In this document: piece after piece, positions 17,575 through 25,896 of the stretch
Position numbering within the stretch: position 1 is the first letter of the stretch
Layout of the letters: each line of letters begins with the position of its first letter
NCBI RefSeq assembly: GCF_009711265.1
Contig: NZ_WMII01000001.1
Coordinates: 1 to 64,000, forward strand
DNA from: Paracoccus shanxieyensis
Lineage (GTDB): Bacteria > Pseudomonadota > Alphaproteobacteria > Rhodobacterales > Rhodobacteraceae
DNA length: 64,000 nucleotides
Direction of reading: 5' to 3'
Notes under the pieces: generated by a model
Database searches by the model: none
Told to the model about the DNA's origin: nothing
The model's input: only the letters and a program-made list of their open reading frames with translations
Translations under genes and position numbers: made by a program

Positions 17575-17658
17575 ATGTCACGCAAAGCGACGCAGCGCCT
17601 GTCCTTCTTTCTTTTGATGGGACTGACGCTTTATGCCTCTTTCGTGGGGGCTGGCTAA
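17575..17658 (+). CDS. Putative 27-residue single-TM peptide upstream of xpaC
   Basis: ATG 17575 follows a good ribosome-binding site (AAAGGAAG, about 5 nt spacing) and runs 27 codons to TAA at 17656-17658. The peptide begins with a basic stretch (MSRKATQR) followed by one hydrophobic helix (LSFFLLMGLTLYASFVGAG). The stop is 4 nt before the xpaC start, suggesting translational coupling. I know no named family. It could be a tiny membrane partner of XpaC or a leader peptide; the ribosome-binding site and composition argue that it is translated. Confidence 0.55.
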   Translation: MSRKATQRLSFFLLMGLTLYASFVGAG

Positions 17659-17662
17659 GCCC

Positions 17663-18634
17663 ATGGCCAAACGTTTCGGAGGCCGCTTTTCGCCGCAGGG
17701 CCAATCGCTGGACGACCCGCCGCCGCGTCCCGCGCCCACCCCGTTGCCGCATCCGCTGCAATCGCGCACGCGCTGGATCACCATCATGGGGATCCCGTTT
17801 CTGCTGAGCGCCTTCTGGCAGGATCCGGTCGGGCTGGTCGCGCATCTGGCGGCCTTTGGCAGCCTTGCCACCGGCATGATGCTGACGCGCGAAGGCCTGC
17901 AGGCCGAAGCTGCCTATGACGCCCGCCGCGTCGCCCGGCGTCCGGCGGTGCCGCGCAAGCTGTTCGGCGGCATCCTGACCGGGCTTGGGCTGGCCGCCGG
18001 ATCCTATGTGCCGGGCGCCGAGGCAGGTGCCGCCGTCATCGGCGTGGCCGCAGGCGTGCTGCACTGGCTGTCCTTCGGCTCGGACCCGATGCGCGACAAG
18101 GGGATGGAGGGGATCGACACCTTCCAGCAGGACCGCGCGCATCGCATCATCGGCGAGGGTGAGGCCCATCTGGTCGCCATGCAGGACGCGATCCTGCGCA
18201 CCGGCGACCGCAGGCTGGACGCCCGCGTCGGCATGTTCGCCGCCACCGCGCGCGAACTTTTCGCCAAGATCGAACAGGATCCCGGCGACATCTCGGCCAC
18301 CCGGCGCTATCTGGGCATCTATCTGCAGGGCGCGCGCGATGCGACGGTGAAATTCGCCGATCTTTACGCGCAGACCCGCGACCCCCGCGCCCGGCAGGAT
18401 TACGAAACCCTGCTGAGCGATCTTGAGATGCAGTTCGCCGCCCGCACCCGCAAGCTGGCCGAGGGGGACAAGGCCAATCTGGATATCGAAATCAGCGTTC
18501 TGCGCGACCGTCTGCTGCGCGAAGGTGTGCGCCCTGCCGATACGCCCCAGCCCTCGGACCCGGCCGAGCTGGAACGCTCGATGACCCTCGACGATCTGCT
18601 GATCCCGCGCGAGACCGACAAGCAACGCCGCTGA
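17663..18634 (+). CDS. XpaC-like 5-bromo-4-chloroindolyl phosphate hydrolysis family protein
   Basis: A 323-residue membrane protein of the XpaC family, named for a Bacillus locus affecting X-phosphate hydrolysis; its molecular role is unsettled. Residues about 30-70 and 105-145 hold hydrophobic segments ([39 protein letters not shown]). The remainder is a helical cytoplasmic domain with many charged residues ([24 protein letters not shown] onwards). XpaC genes are frequently paired with telA (toxic-anion resistance), but no telA is here. The stop overlaps the truA start by one base (TGATG), an unusual partnership with a tRNA-modification gene. Confidence 0.8.
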   Translation: MAKRFGGRFSPQGQSLDDPPPRPAPTPLPHPLQSRTRWITIMGIPFLLSAFWQDPVGLVAHLAAFGSLATGMMLTREGLQAEAAYDARRVARRPAVPRKLFGGILTGLGLAAGSYVPGAEAGAAVIGVAAGVLHWLSFGSDPMRDKGMEGIDTFQQDRAHRIIGEGEAHLVAMQDAILRTGDRRLDARVGMFAATARELFAKIEQDPGDISATRRYLGIYLQGARDATVKFADLYAQTRDPRARQDYETLLSDLEMQFAARTRKLAEGDKANLDIEISVLRDRLLREGVRPADTPQPSDPAELERSMTLDDLLIPRETDKQRR

Positions 18635-19416
18635 TGCCCCGCTATGCCCTTCTGATCGAATATGACGGCTCTCCCTTTGCCGGCTGGCAGGCGCAGGCCG
18701 ACCAGCCCAGCGTGCAGGGCGCAATCGAATCCGCGCTGGCCCGGCTGGACCCCGGCTTTCGCGACGGCGCGCGGATCGCGGCGGCGGGACGGACGGATGC
18801 GGGGGTGCATGCCTCGGGTCAGGTCGCCCATGCCGATCTGCAGCGCGACTGGGATCCCTTCCGCCTGTCCGAGGCGCTGAACTGGCATCTGAAACCCGCC
18901 CCCGTCGCCATTCTGGCCGCCGCGCGGGTCGATGAGGCGTTTCACGCCCGATTCTCGGCCACGGAACGGCGCTATACCTTCCGGCTGGTGGCGCGCCGCG
19001 CGCCGGTGACGCATGATCGCGGGCGCGTCTGGCAGGTGCTGGGGCCGCTGGACGCCGATGCGATGCGGGCGGGCGCGGCGCATCTGCTGGGGCAGCACGA
19101 CTTCACCACCTTCCGCTCGACCATGTGTCAGGCGAAAAGCCCGGTCAAGACGCTGGACCAGATCCAGATCGAGGAGTTGCCCCTGCCACAGGGTCGCGAA
19201 TACCGCTTTCACCTGCGTGCGCGGTCGTTTCTGCACAATCAGGTCCGTTCGATCGTCGGAACGCTGGAGCGGGTCGGCGCGGGGAGCTGGCATCCCGACC
19301 GCGTGGCAGAGGCCATCGCGGCGCGCGACCGTGCCGCCTGCGGGCCGGTCTGCCCGCCGCAGGGGCTGTATCTGACGGGGGTGGGCTATCCGCAGGCGCC
19401 GTTCGGCAGCGGCTGA
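18634..19416 (+). CDS. truA: tRNA pseudouridine(38-40) synthase TruA
   Basis: TruA converts U38-U40 in the anticodon stem-loop of many tRNAs to pseudouridine. The 260-residue protein has the opening [16 protein letters not shown], the catalytic motif [11 protein letters not shown] (Asp55), [16 protein letters not shown], and the C-terminal [17 protein letters not shown], all diagnostic. Length matches the family. It is coupled to xpaC by a 1-nt overlap and converges on the sugar transferase with a 12-nt gap. Confidence 0.97.
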   Translation: MPRYALLIEYDGSPFAGWQAQADQPSVQGAIESALARLDPGFRDGARIAAAGRTDAGVHASGQVAHADLQRDWDPFRLSEALNWHLKPAPVAILAAARVDEAFHARFSATERRYTFRLVARRAPVTHDRGRVWQVLGPLDADAMRAGAAHLLGQHDFTTFRSTMCQAKSPVKTLDQIQIEELPLPQGREYRFHLRARSFLHNQVRSIVGTLERVGAGSWHPDRVAEAIAARDRAACGPVCPPQGLYLTGVGYPQAPFGSG

Positions 19417-19428
19417 GCGGCCAAGCGG

Positions 19429-20298
19429 TTATTCGGCGGGGATCTTGACCGCGACGGGCGCGGAGACGTGCGCTGAGGCAGGCGCTGTGGCCTTGGCCGC
19501 AGTCAGCCCGTGACCCGAAGGGATGCGGCGGCGGCCCCGGCCCTGCCAGGACGGGATCAGCACCGTCATCAGCGTGTGCCAGATGATCCACAGATCCACC
19601 CGCAGCGTGCGGCGCCGCTGATAGATCATGTCCAGCCGCAGCTTGGTCGGCAAGCAGCGGCGGTAATAGGCGGCCTCGGTCGCTTCGGCGGTCTTGCAGC
19701 GCGCCATGATCCGATCCTCATGCGCGTGATAGATCATCGTGGCAAGGCCGGTCACGCCGGGACGGTTCTGCAGCACCTGATTGTACAGCGCCGGGAACCG
19801 TTCGACATATTCCTTCAAAGGCGGGCGGGGGCCGACAAAGCTCATGTCGCCACGCAGGATGTTGAAAAGCTGCGGAAGCTCGTCAATGCGGGTGCGGCGC
19901 AGCAGGCGCCCGACCTTGGTGATGCGCCAATGCTTATGCGCGCCGGTGGCGCCGCAATCGTCATCCTCGCGCAGCATGGTGCGGAATTTCAGCAGATCGA
20001 ACTGCTCGCCCGGCGCGCGCATCCGGGGCGCGACATAGAACAGCGGACGGCCCTGCGTCACCAGCAGCAGCAGCGCGACCACGGCCATCACCAGCCCAAG
20101 AGGCACCAGCAGGATCAGCGAAAACAGGATATCAAAGGCGCGCTTGCGTCGGGTCATGCCGATCCGCGCAGCCTGTTCATCGGCAATCCATCCAAGCCCC
20201 AGCCCCGGAACCGAGGTCAGGTCACGGCGATCAGCTCTGTCCCAATCATGATGAATTGTCACAGTTTGGTCGTCCCGTGTTTTTCTTGGACTGCTCAT
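19429..20298 (-). CDS. Sugar transferase (bacterial phosphoglycosyl transferase, WcaJ/UndPP-type)
   Basis: A polyprenyl-phosphate sugar-1-phosphate transferase that would start synthesis of an exopolysaccharide or O-antigen unit at the inner membrane. The core shows KRAFDILFSLILLVPLGLVMAVVALLL (membrane hairpin), KFRTM, the catalytic TRIDELPQLFNILRGDMSFVGPRPPL (Asp-Glu pair) and RPGVTGLA. The N-terminal about 60 residues are hydrophilic. The frame is open much further upstream, but ATG 20298 (MSSPRKTRD) or the internal ATG before TRRKRAFD are the realistic starts; neither has a strong ribosome-binding site. No other polysaccharide genes are nearby, so it may act with clusters elsewhere. Confidence 0.87.
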   Translation of the reverse strand: MSSPRKTRDDQTVTIHHDWDRADRRDLTSVPGLGLGWIADEQAARIGMTRRKRAFDILFSLILLVPLGLVMAVVALLLLVTQGRPLFYVAPRMRAPGEQFDLLKFRTMLREDDDCGATGAHKHWRITKVGRLLRRTRIDELPQLFNILRGDMSFVGPRPPLKEYVERFPALYNQVLQNRPGVTGLATMIYHAHEDRIMARCKTAEATEAAYYRRCLPTKLRLDMIYQRRRTLRVDLWIIWHTLMTVLIPSWQGRGRRRIPSGHGLTAAKATAPASAHVSAPVAVKIPAE

Positions 20299-20422
20299 TA
20301 GATCTGCCGTAACACAGGGTCTGCCAATTGCAAGCCAAGGCAAGAGGAAAAGCGCGACGCACTTGCGCAACCGTGTCCTTTCGGCCAGTCTTTGCCAATT
20401 CGGCGTCAACCGGAGCAAGAAT

Positions 20423-20878
20423 ATGCGGAAATCGCTGGTGGTTCTGGATGATTCACGCGAATGCCTGAATGCCATCCGCTTTGCCGCCATGCGCGCGGCC
20501 AAGACAGGTGGCGGCGTGCAGGTGCTGGCCGTGATCCCCACGAACGAAATTCCTCATGGCATGGGCGTCGCCGATGTCATGCGCGCCGAGGCCTATGAGC
20601 GCATTCAGGCGCATTTCGAGGTATTCGCCAAATGGATGCGCGACCGCCCCGGCGTCGAGCCGGAACTGGTCGTGCGCGAGGGCGAGCCGGGCAATGAACT
20701 GCTGGCCCAGATCAACGACGACCCGGAAATCGGCATCGTGGTGCTGGCGGCTTCGACCGACAGCGCCGGACCCGGGCCGCTGGTCTCGCGCCTGATGCGG
20801 GAAATGCCCAGCCTGTCCTGCCCGATCACCATCGTGCCGGGCGACATGTCGCGCGAACGGCTGGAACAGATCACCTGA
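20423..20878 (+). CDS. Universal stress protein (UspA family)
   Basis: A single-domain Usp of 151 residues: MRKSLVVLDDSRECLNAIRFAA at the N-terminus, a middle region with VREGEPGNELL, and a C-terminal ILV-rich strand followed by SRLMREMPSLSCPITIVPG. Usps bind ATP or form dimers and help in survival of starvation and stress; the exact role here is unknown. The classical G-x2-G-x9-G-S/T ATP motif appears in reduced form (the stretch around GPGPLVSRL). A GGAG is positioned before ATG 20423. The stop overlaps the next gene by one base. Confidence 0.88.
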   Translation: MRKSLVVLDDSRECLNAIRFAAMRAAKTGGGVQVLAVIPTNEIPHGMGVADVMRAEAYERIQAHFEVFAKWMRDRPGVEPELVVREGEPGNELLAQINDDPEIGIVVLAASTDSAGPGPLVSRLMREMPSLSCPITIVPGDMSRERLEQIT

Positions 20879-21504
20879 TGCACCCCCGCCTTGCCGTGGC
20901 CGCGCTATGCGCGATCCCGGTCATGGCTGTGCTGTTTCACCTGCTGACCCGCAGCGGGCCTTCGCCCTTGGCAGGCTATCTGTCGGCGCTTGAGATCTAT
21001 TGGCTGCTGCTGGCGCTGGCCTTGCTGGCGTCGCGCGGGCCATGGTCGCTGCGTCCGCGCTGGCCCGGCTGCTGGGCGCTTGCCGGATTTCTGGCGATCC
21101 TTGCGGCGCTGATCTGGCAGGGCGGCGTGCGCGATCTGATGTCGCTGTCGCCGGTCGTGCTGCTGACGGTCGCGGCGGCGGCCCTGCTGAACGGCACGCT
21201 GGAGGAAGCGTTCTGGCGCGGCGCGCTGATCCCCGGCCTGACGCGCCGCGATCTGCGGGCCGCAGCCCCGTCGCTGGCGCTGTTCGTCGCATGGCACGCC
21301 GCACCCGGTTTCGGGGCGGTGGCGCTGTCCGGTCAGGGCGGCATGGCGGGGCTGTTGCTGGCGGCGCTGATCCTTGGCCTGCCCGCCATGGCGGCGCGGC
21401 TGCATTCGGGCAGCGCAGGCGCGGGGGCCATCGGGCATGTGCTGGTCAATCTTCTGGCCTTTGCGATGCTTGCCGCACGGAATCCGGCATCGGGTTTGCC
21501 TTGA
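20878..21504 (+). CDS. CPBP-family intramembrane metalloprotease
   Basis: A 208-residue polytopic membrane protein of the CPBP (CAAX-protease/bacteriocin-processing, Abi) family. The three family motifs are visible: EEAFWRG (EExxxR), ALFVAWHAAPG (FxxxH) and IGHVLVN (HxxxN), set in about six hydrophobic helices. These residues form the glutamate/histidine metal site of glutamic-type intramembrane proteases. Substrates of bacterial CPBP proteins are mostly unknown. It is coupled to the uspA-like gene by TGATG and followed by nfuA after 46 nt. Confidence 0.85.
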   Translation: MHPRLAVAALCAIPVMAVLFHLLTRSGPSPLAGYLSALEIYWLLLALALLASRGPWSLRPRWPGCWALAGFLAILAALIWQGGVRDLMSLSPVVLLTVAAAALLNGTLEEAFWRGALIPGLTRRDLRAAAPSLALFVAWHAAPGFGAVALSGQGGMAGLLLAALILGLPAMAARLHSGSAGAGAIGHVLVNLLAFAMLAARNPASGLP

Positions 21505-21550
21505 CTCGCGCCCCCCTCAATCCCCATATCCCCCTGCAAAGGAGCGCCGC

Positions 21551-22108
21551 ATGTTCATCCAGACCGAAACCACCCCGAACCCCGCCACGCTTAAATTCCT
21601 GCCCGGCGAGATCGTGCTGGAACAGGGCACGGCCGATTTCACGCAACCCGAGGCGGCATCCGCCAGCCCGCTGGCCAGCCGTATCTTTGCGGTGCCGGGC
21701 GTGACGGGCGTGTTTCTGGGGTCGGATTTCGTCACCGTGACCAAGGCCGACAGCGCCGTCTGGGACCATCTGAAGCCCTCGGTTCTGGGGGCGATCATGG
21801 AGCATTACCAGTCCGGCGCGCCGGTCATGGAAACCGCAGCACAAAGCGGCCACAGCGATCATGACGGCGGCGAAGATGCCGAGATCGTCACCCAGATCAA
21901 GGAATTGCTGGACACCCGCGTCCGCCCTGCCGTGGCGCAGGATGGCGGCGACATCACGTTCCATGGCTTTGACCGCGGCGTCGTCTATCTGCATATGCAG
22001 GGGGCCTGCGCGGGCTGCCCGTCCTCGACCCTGACGCTGAAGATGGGGATCGAGAACCTGCTGCGTCACTATATCCCCGAGGTGACCGAGGTTCGTCCCG
22101 TTGCCTGA
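21551..22108 (+). CDS. NfuA-like Fe-S cluster scaffold/carrier protein
   Basis: An iron-sulfur carrier of 185 residues. The N-terminal Nfu_N domain (MFIQTETTPNPATLKFLPG) and the C-terminal NifU-like domain with GACAGCPSST (Cys153 and Cys156, which bridge a [4Fe-4S] cluster in a dimer) are both intact, as in mitochondrial NFU1-type proteins of alphaproteobacteria. It delivers clusters to target enzymes. ATG 21551 follows AAAGGAG. Its 3' end overlaps the possible TTG start of tsaB by 8 nt. Confidence 0.93.
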   Translation: MFIQTETTPNPATLKFLPGEIVLEQGTADFTQPEAASASPLASRIFAVPGVTGVFLGSDFVTVTKADSAVWDHLKPSVLGAIMEHYQSGAPVMETAAQSGHSDHDGGEDAEIVTQIKELLDTRVRPAVAQDGGDITFHGFDRGVVYLHMQGACAGCPSSTLTLKMGIENLLRHYIPEVTEVRPVA

Positions 22109-22736
22109 GAGACCCTTGCCCGACAGATTGTCGCTTGGGTTCGACACATCGGCCGCGCATTGCGCGGCCGCTTTGCTGGACGGCAACCGCGTGCTGGCGC
22201 AGTGCCATGAAGACATGGCGCGCGGTCAGGCCGAACGGCTGTTCCCGCTGTTGCAGGACCTGCTGGACGAAGCGGGCTGCGACTGGCGCGATCTGACGGT
22301 GATCGGCGTCGGCACCGGGCCGGGCAACTTTACCGGCATCCGCATCGGCGTCGCCGCCGCGCGCGGGCTGGCGCTGTCGCTGGGCATCCCCGCCATCGGC
22401 GTGTCGGCGACCGAGGCGGGCGCGCTGGACCTGCCCCGCCCCTGCCGTGTGGCGATCCCGTCGCGCGCGGGCGAGGTGATCTGGCAGGATTTCGGCAACG
22501 ACGCCTTGGCCTTGCAGCAATCGGCCTTGCAACAATCGGGCCCGCAGCAATCGGCACTGCACGGCTTGCCGCCCGGCCCGCCGCTGCGGATGCTGACCCG
22601 CGTGCCCGCCGCAGCCATTGCCCGCATTGCGCTGTCGCGCCGCGACGATCCGGACCAGCCCCGGCCCGCGCCGATCTATCTGCGTCCCGCCGATGCCGCC
22701 CCGGCCCGCGACCGCGGCCCGGTCATCCTGGCATGA
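22101..22736 (+). CDS. tsaB: tRNA threonylcarbamoyladenosine synthesis protein TsaB
   Basis: TsaB is the ASKHA-fold partner of TsaD in making t6A37 of ANN-decoding tRNAs. Family features: LGFDTSAAHCAAALL at the N-terminus, TVIGVGTGPGNFTGIRIGVAAARGLALSLGIP and a proline-rich tail ending DRGPVILA. No ATG lies near the 5' end; TTG 22101 or TTG 22116 must serve as start, and the choice is open. A stretch of three 15-bp tandem units (22509-22553) encodes (A/G)(L/P)QQS repeats inside the protein. The gene is 10 nt before rimI, the conserved tsaB-rimI pair. Confidence 0.92.
   Translation: MPERPLPDRLSLGFDTSAAHCAAALLDGNRVLAQCHEDMARGQAERLFPLLQDLLDEAGCDWRDLTVIGVGTGPGNFTGIRIGVAAARGLALSLGIPAIGVSATEAGALDLPRPCRVAIPSRAGEVIWQDFGNDALALQQSALQQSGPQQSALHGLPPGPPLRMLTRVPAAAIARIALSRRDDPDQPRPAPIYLRPADAAPARDRGPVILA
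22509..22553 (+). repeat. Three 15-bp tandem repeats inside tsaB
   Basis: Units 22509-22523, 22524-22538 and 22539-22553 read GCCTTGCAGCAATCG with 1-4 substitutions each, encoding ALQQS, ALQQS, GPQQS. Being 15 bp long, copy changes keep the frame. The location is a surface loop before the C-terminal segment, where length change is likely tolerated. Confidence 0.85.
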
Positions 22737-22746
22737 GTGCGCCAAC

Positions 22747-23154
22747 ATGAGTCCGGACCGGCTGGCCGATCTGCATCTGCGCTGCTTCGGGATGCACCCC
22801 CGGCCGTGGTCGGCGGCCGAGATCGAGGATCTGCTGGCCAGCCGCCTGAACTTTCTGATTCAGATGCCGCAGGGCTTTCTGATCGGACGCAGCGTCGCCG
22901 ATGAGGCCGAGCTGCTGACCCTTGCCGTCGCCCCCGAGGCCCGCCGCCAAGGCATCGCCCGCGGGCTGATCGGCGATTTTCGCCAGTCGGCCAAGGCGCG
23001 CGGCGCGGTCGAGGCGTTTCTGGAGGTCGCCTCGGACAATGCGGCGGCACGGGCGCTTTACGCGGCAGATGGCTGGGCACAGGTCGGTCAGCGCCGCAAC
23101 TATTACGCCCCCGGCATCGACGCGATCCTGATGCGGCGCGATCTTTCAGCATAA
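22747..23154 (+). CDS. rimI: GNAT N-acetyltransferase, RimI type
   Basis: A 135-residue GNAT enzyme. The acetyl-CoA pyrophosphate loop is present (VAPEARRQGIARGLIGDF, an R/Q-x-x-G-x-G/A motif), and the C-terminal EVASDNAAARALYAADGWAQVGQRRNYY is the RimI signature. RimI acetylates the N-terminal alanine of ribosomal protein S18 in E. coli, and its genomic link to tsaB is widely conserved. The frame is open upstream through tsaB, but the ATG at 22747 lies just after the tsaB stop and aligns with the domain start. Confidence 0.88.
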   Translation: MSPDRLADLHLRCFGMHPRPWSAAEIEDLLASRLNFLIQMPQGFLIGRSVADEAELLTLAVAPEARRQGIARGLIGDFRQSAKARGAVEAFLEVASDNAAARALYAADGWAQVGQRRNYYAPGIDAILMRRDLSA

Positions 23155-23159
23155 GCCGG

Positions 23160-23188
23160 TTGACGGCTCTGGACCCATGCGCCCTAAT
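23160..23188 (+). promoter_or_regulatory. Candidate sigma-70 promoter of the nucleoside uptake operon
   Basis: TTGACG (23160-23165) and CCTAAT (23183-23188) are spaced by 17 nt and lie 47 nt before the BMP gene, right after the rimI stop. The -35 is near consensus and the -10 matches at four of six positions. Confidence 0.5.
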
Positions 23189-23235
23189 CCGGGCATGAGC
23201 GAGCTGAATCGCCCCCAACAGGTTGAGGTCAAGAC

Positions 23236-24222
23236 ATGTCCCTGATGAAATCGCTGCTGGCCGGTGCCAGCCTTTCGCTGCTGCCGCTGACGGCTCTTGC
23301 GGACCCGGCGCTGATCTTCGATCTGGGCGGCAAGTTCGACAAATCCTTCAACGAGGCGGCCTTCGGCGGGGCCGAGCGCTGGAAGGCCGAAACCGGCGGC
23401 ACCTACAAGGAACTGGAAATGCAGTCCGAGGCGCAGCGCGAACAGGCGCTTCGCCGTCTGGCCGAAACCGGCGCCAATCCCATCGTCATGACCGGCTTTG
23501 CCTTTGGCGAGGTGCTGAACAAGGTGGCCCCCGACTATCCCGACACCAAATTCGCCATCATCGACATGGTGGTCGAACAGCCGAACGTGCAATCCATCGT
23601 CTTTACCGAGGAACAGGGCTCGTATCTGGCGGGCGTGATGGCGGCGAAGGCCTCGAAATCCGGCACGGTGGGCTTTATCGGCGGCATGGACATTCCGCTG
23701 ATCCACAAGTTCGAATGCGGCTTTGCGCAGGGCTTCAAGGCCACCAATCCCGATGGCAAGGTGCTGATCAACTATACCGGGACGACGCCCGCGGCATGGA
23801 ACGACCCGGTGAAGGGCGGCGAATTGCTGAAGGCCCAGATCGGTCAGGGCGCGGATGTGGTCTATGCGGCAGCGGGTGGCACGGGCATCGGCGTGCTGCA
23901 GGCTGCGGCGGATGCGAACATCCTGTCGATCGGCGTGGACAGCAACCAGAACCACCTGCATCCGGGCAAGGTGCTGACCTCGATGGTCAAGGGCGTCGAC
24001 AATTCGGTCTATGAGGCGTTCAAGGCCGGGGCCGATCTGCAGCCGGGCATCAAGGTGATGGACCTTGCCTCGGGCGGGGTGTCGGTGGCGATGGATGACA
24101 GCAACAAGCCGCTGATGACCCCGGACATCACCGCAGCCGTCGATGCCGCCACCCAAGGCATCACCGGGGGCGAGATCAAGGTCCACGATTACATGACCGA
24201 CAATACCTGCCCGGTGCAGTAA
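23236..24222 (+). CDS. BMP-family nucleoside-binding lipoprotein-like substrate-binding protein
   Basis: The periplasmic binding component of a BmpA/Med-type ABC importer, 328 residues. A signal peptide ends near ALA-DPALIF; the mature protein has DLGGKFDKSFNEAAFGG and GVDSNQNHLHPGKVLTSMVKGVDNSV, the typical BMP-family blocks. Related proteins (PnrA, BmpDEFG) bind purine nucleosides such as adenosine and inosine. No lipobox cysteine precedes the cleavage site, so it is probably a soluble periplasmic protein. The TAA overlaps the next ATG (TAATG). The phosphorylase at the operon's end supports a nucleoside substrate. Confidence 0.92.
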   Translation: MSLMKSLLAGASLSLLPLTALADPALIFDLGGKFDKSFNEAAFGGAERWKAETGGTYKELEMQSEAQREQALRRLAETGANPIVMTGFAFGEVLNKVAPDYPDTKFAIIDMVVEQPNVQSIVFTEEQGSYLAGVMAAKASKSGTVGFIGGMDIPLIHKFECGFAQGFKATNPDGKVLINYTGTTPAAWNDPVKGGELLKAQIGQGADVVYAAAGGTGIGVLQAAADANILSIGVDSNQNHLHPGKVLTSMVKGVDNSVYEAFKAGADLQPGIKVMDLASGGVSVAMDDSNKPLMTPDITAAVDAATQGITGGEIKVHDYMTDNTCPVQ

Positions 24223-25832
24223 TGCAGGATCTGCCTACAGGCGGCACGCCCCCCGCAATCGAATTGCGGGGGATCTCGAAGGCGTTCGGTCCGGTGCAGG
24301 CCAACAAGGGCATCGACCTTGTGGTGCCGCGCGGCTCGATCCACGGCATCATCGGCGAGAACGGGGCCGGGAAATCGACGCTGATGTCGATCCTTTACGG
24401 CTTTTATCGCCCCGACGCCGGAGAGATCCTGATCGGCGGCAAGCCTGTGGCCATCACCGATAGCCAGACCGCCATCCGGTCCGGCATCGGCATGGTGTTT
24501 CAGCATTTCAAGCTGGTGCAGAATTTCACCGTGCTGGAAAACATCATCCTTGGGGCCGAGGATGGCGGCCTGCTGCGGCCGTCGCTGTCGCGCGCGCGGG
24601 GCGAATTGCAGCGGCTGGCGCGGGAATATGAATTGCAGGTCGATCCCGATGCGCTGGTCGAGGATCTGTCCGTGGGCCACCAGCAGCGTGTGGAAATCCT
24701 TAAGGCGCTGTATCGTCAGGCCGATATCCTGATCCTGGACGAGCCAACCGGCGTTCTGACCCCTGCCGAGGCCGACCACCTGTTCCGCATCCTGCGCGGG
24801 CTGCGGGATGAGGGGAAAACCATCATCCTGATCACCCACAAGCTGCGCGAGATCATGGAGATCACCGATAATGTCAGCGTCATGCGGCGCGGCGAGATGG
24901 TGGCCTCGGTCCAGACGGCGCAGACCAGCCCGGCGCATCTGGCCGAGCTGATGGTGGGCCGCAAGGTCCTGCTGCGCGTCGACAAGGCCCCCGCCCAGCC
25001 CGGCGCGCCGGTGCTGGAGATCCGTGGCCTGCGCATGGTCGATGCCGCAGGCGTCGAGCGGCTGCGCGGCATCGATCTGGATATCCGCGCCGGTGAGATC
25101 GTGGGCATCGCCGGGGTCTCGGGCAATGGTCAGACGCAATTGCTGGAGATCCTTGGCGGCTATCCGGAAAAGGGCGCGAAGCTCGATGGCGCGGTCAGGC
25201 TTAAGGGCCGCGACCTGCCCTTGACGGGCAGCGATGCGCGGGCGCGCCGGCAAGCGGGCATCGGCCATGTCCCCGAGGACCGGCAGGTCGAGGGGCTGAT
25301 CATGGATTTCTCGGCCTGGGAAAACGTGGCCTTTGGCTATCACGATGCGCCCGAGTTTCAGAATGGCCTGCTGATGGACAATGCCGCGATCCGCGCCGAT
25401 GCAATGGGCAAGATCGAACGCTTCGACGTGCGCCCGCCCAACCCGGATCTGGCGGCCAAGAATTTTTCGGGCGGGAACCAGCAGAAGATCGTGGTCGCGC
25501 GCGAGGTCGAGCGCAATCCCGACCTGCTGCTGATCGGCCAGCCGACGCGCGGCGTCGATATCGGTGCGATCGAATTCATTCACAAGCGCATCGTTGCGCT
25601 GCGCGATGCGGGCAAGGCGGTGCTGCTGGTCTCGGTCGAGCTGGATGAGATCATGGCGCTGTCGGACCGCATTGCGGTGATGTTCGATGGCCGCATCATG
25701 GGCCAGCGCCTGCCCAATGAGGCCACGACCGGCGATCTGGGCTGTCTGATGGCCGGGGTCGATCCCGCCACCACCGCGCCGCAAGATGCGATCACCCCCG
25801 CCGCCGCGCCCGGATCGGAGGGAAGCGCGTGA
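24222..25832 (+). CDS. Nucleoside ABC transporter ATPase, duplicated nucleotide-binding domains
   Basis: A 536-residue ATPase with two fused ABC domains, as in ribose/nucleoside-type (RbsA-like) importers. Domain 1 has Walker A GENGAGKST, the signature LSVGHQQRVE and Walker B ILILDEP. Domain 2 has a degenerate Walker A (GVSGNGQTQ, lacking Lys) and the signature FSGGNQQK with LLLIGQPTRG. This asymmetry is standard for the family, so only the first site is expected to hydrolyse ATP. It sits between the binding protein and two permeases in a single operon. Confidence 0.94.
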   Translation: MQDLPTGGTPPAIELRGISKAFGPVQANKGIDLVVPRGSIHGIIGENGAGKSTLMSILYGFYRPDAGEILIGGKPVAITDSQTAIRSGIGMVFQHFKLVQNFTVLENIILGAEDGGLLRPSLSRARGELQRLAREYELQVDPDALVEDLSVGHQQRVEILKALYRQADILILDEPTGVLTPAEADHLFRILRGLRDEGKTIILITHKLREIMEITDNVSVMRRGEMVASVQTAQTSPAHLAELMVGRKVLLRVDKAPAQPGAPVLEIRGLRMVDAAGVERLRGIDLDIRAGEIVGIAGVSGNGQTQLLEILGGYPEKGAKLDGAVRLKGRDLPLTGSDARARRQAGIGHVPEDRQVEGLIMDFSAWENVAFGYHDAPEFQNGLLMDNAAIRADAMGKIERFDVRPPNPDLAAKNFSGGNQQKIVVAREVERNPDLLLIGQPTRGVDIGAIEFIHKRIVALRDAGKAVLLVSVELDEIMALSDRIAVMFDGRIMGQRLPNEATTGDLGCLMAGVDPATTAPQDAITPAAAPGSEGSA

Positions 25833-25856
25833 TGCGGGCTTGCTTGCCTCCGGCGG

Positions 25857-25880
25857 GAGTATTTCTGGAACGAAGAAGAC
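25857..25880 (+). repeat. Interspersed repeat copy inside the nucleoside operon
   Basis: GAGTATTTCTGGAACGAAGA and the following bases match the repeats at 8637, 34934 and the palindrome at 1911. It fills most of the 64 nt between the ATPase stop and the first permease start, ending just before GGAGG, the permease ribosome-binding site. Confidence 0.8.
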
Positions 25881-25896
25881 GGACGGAGGCGCGCTG

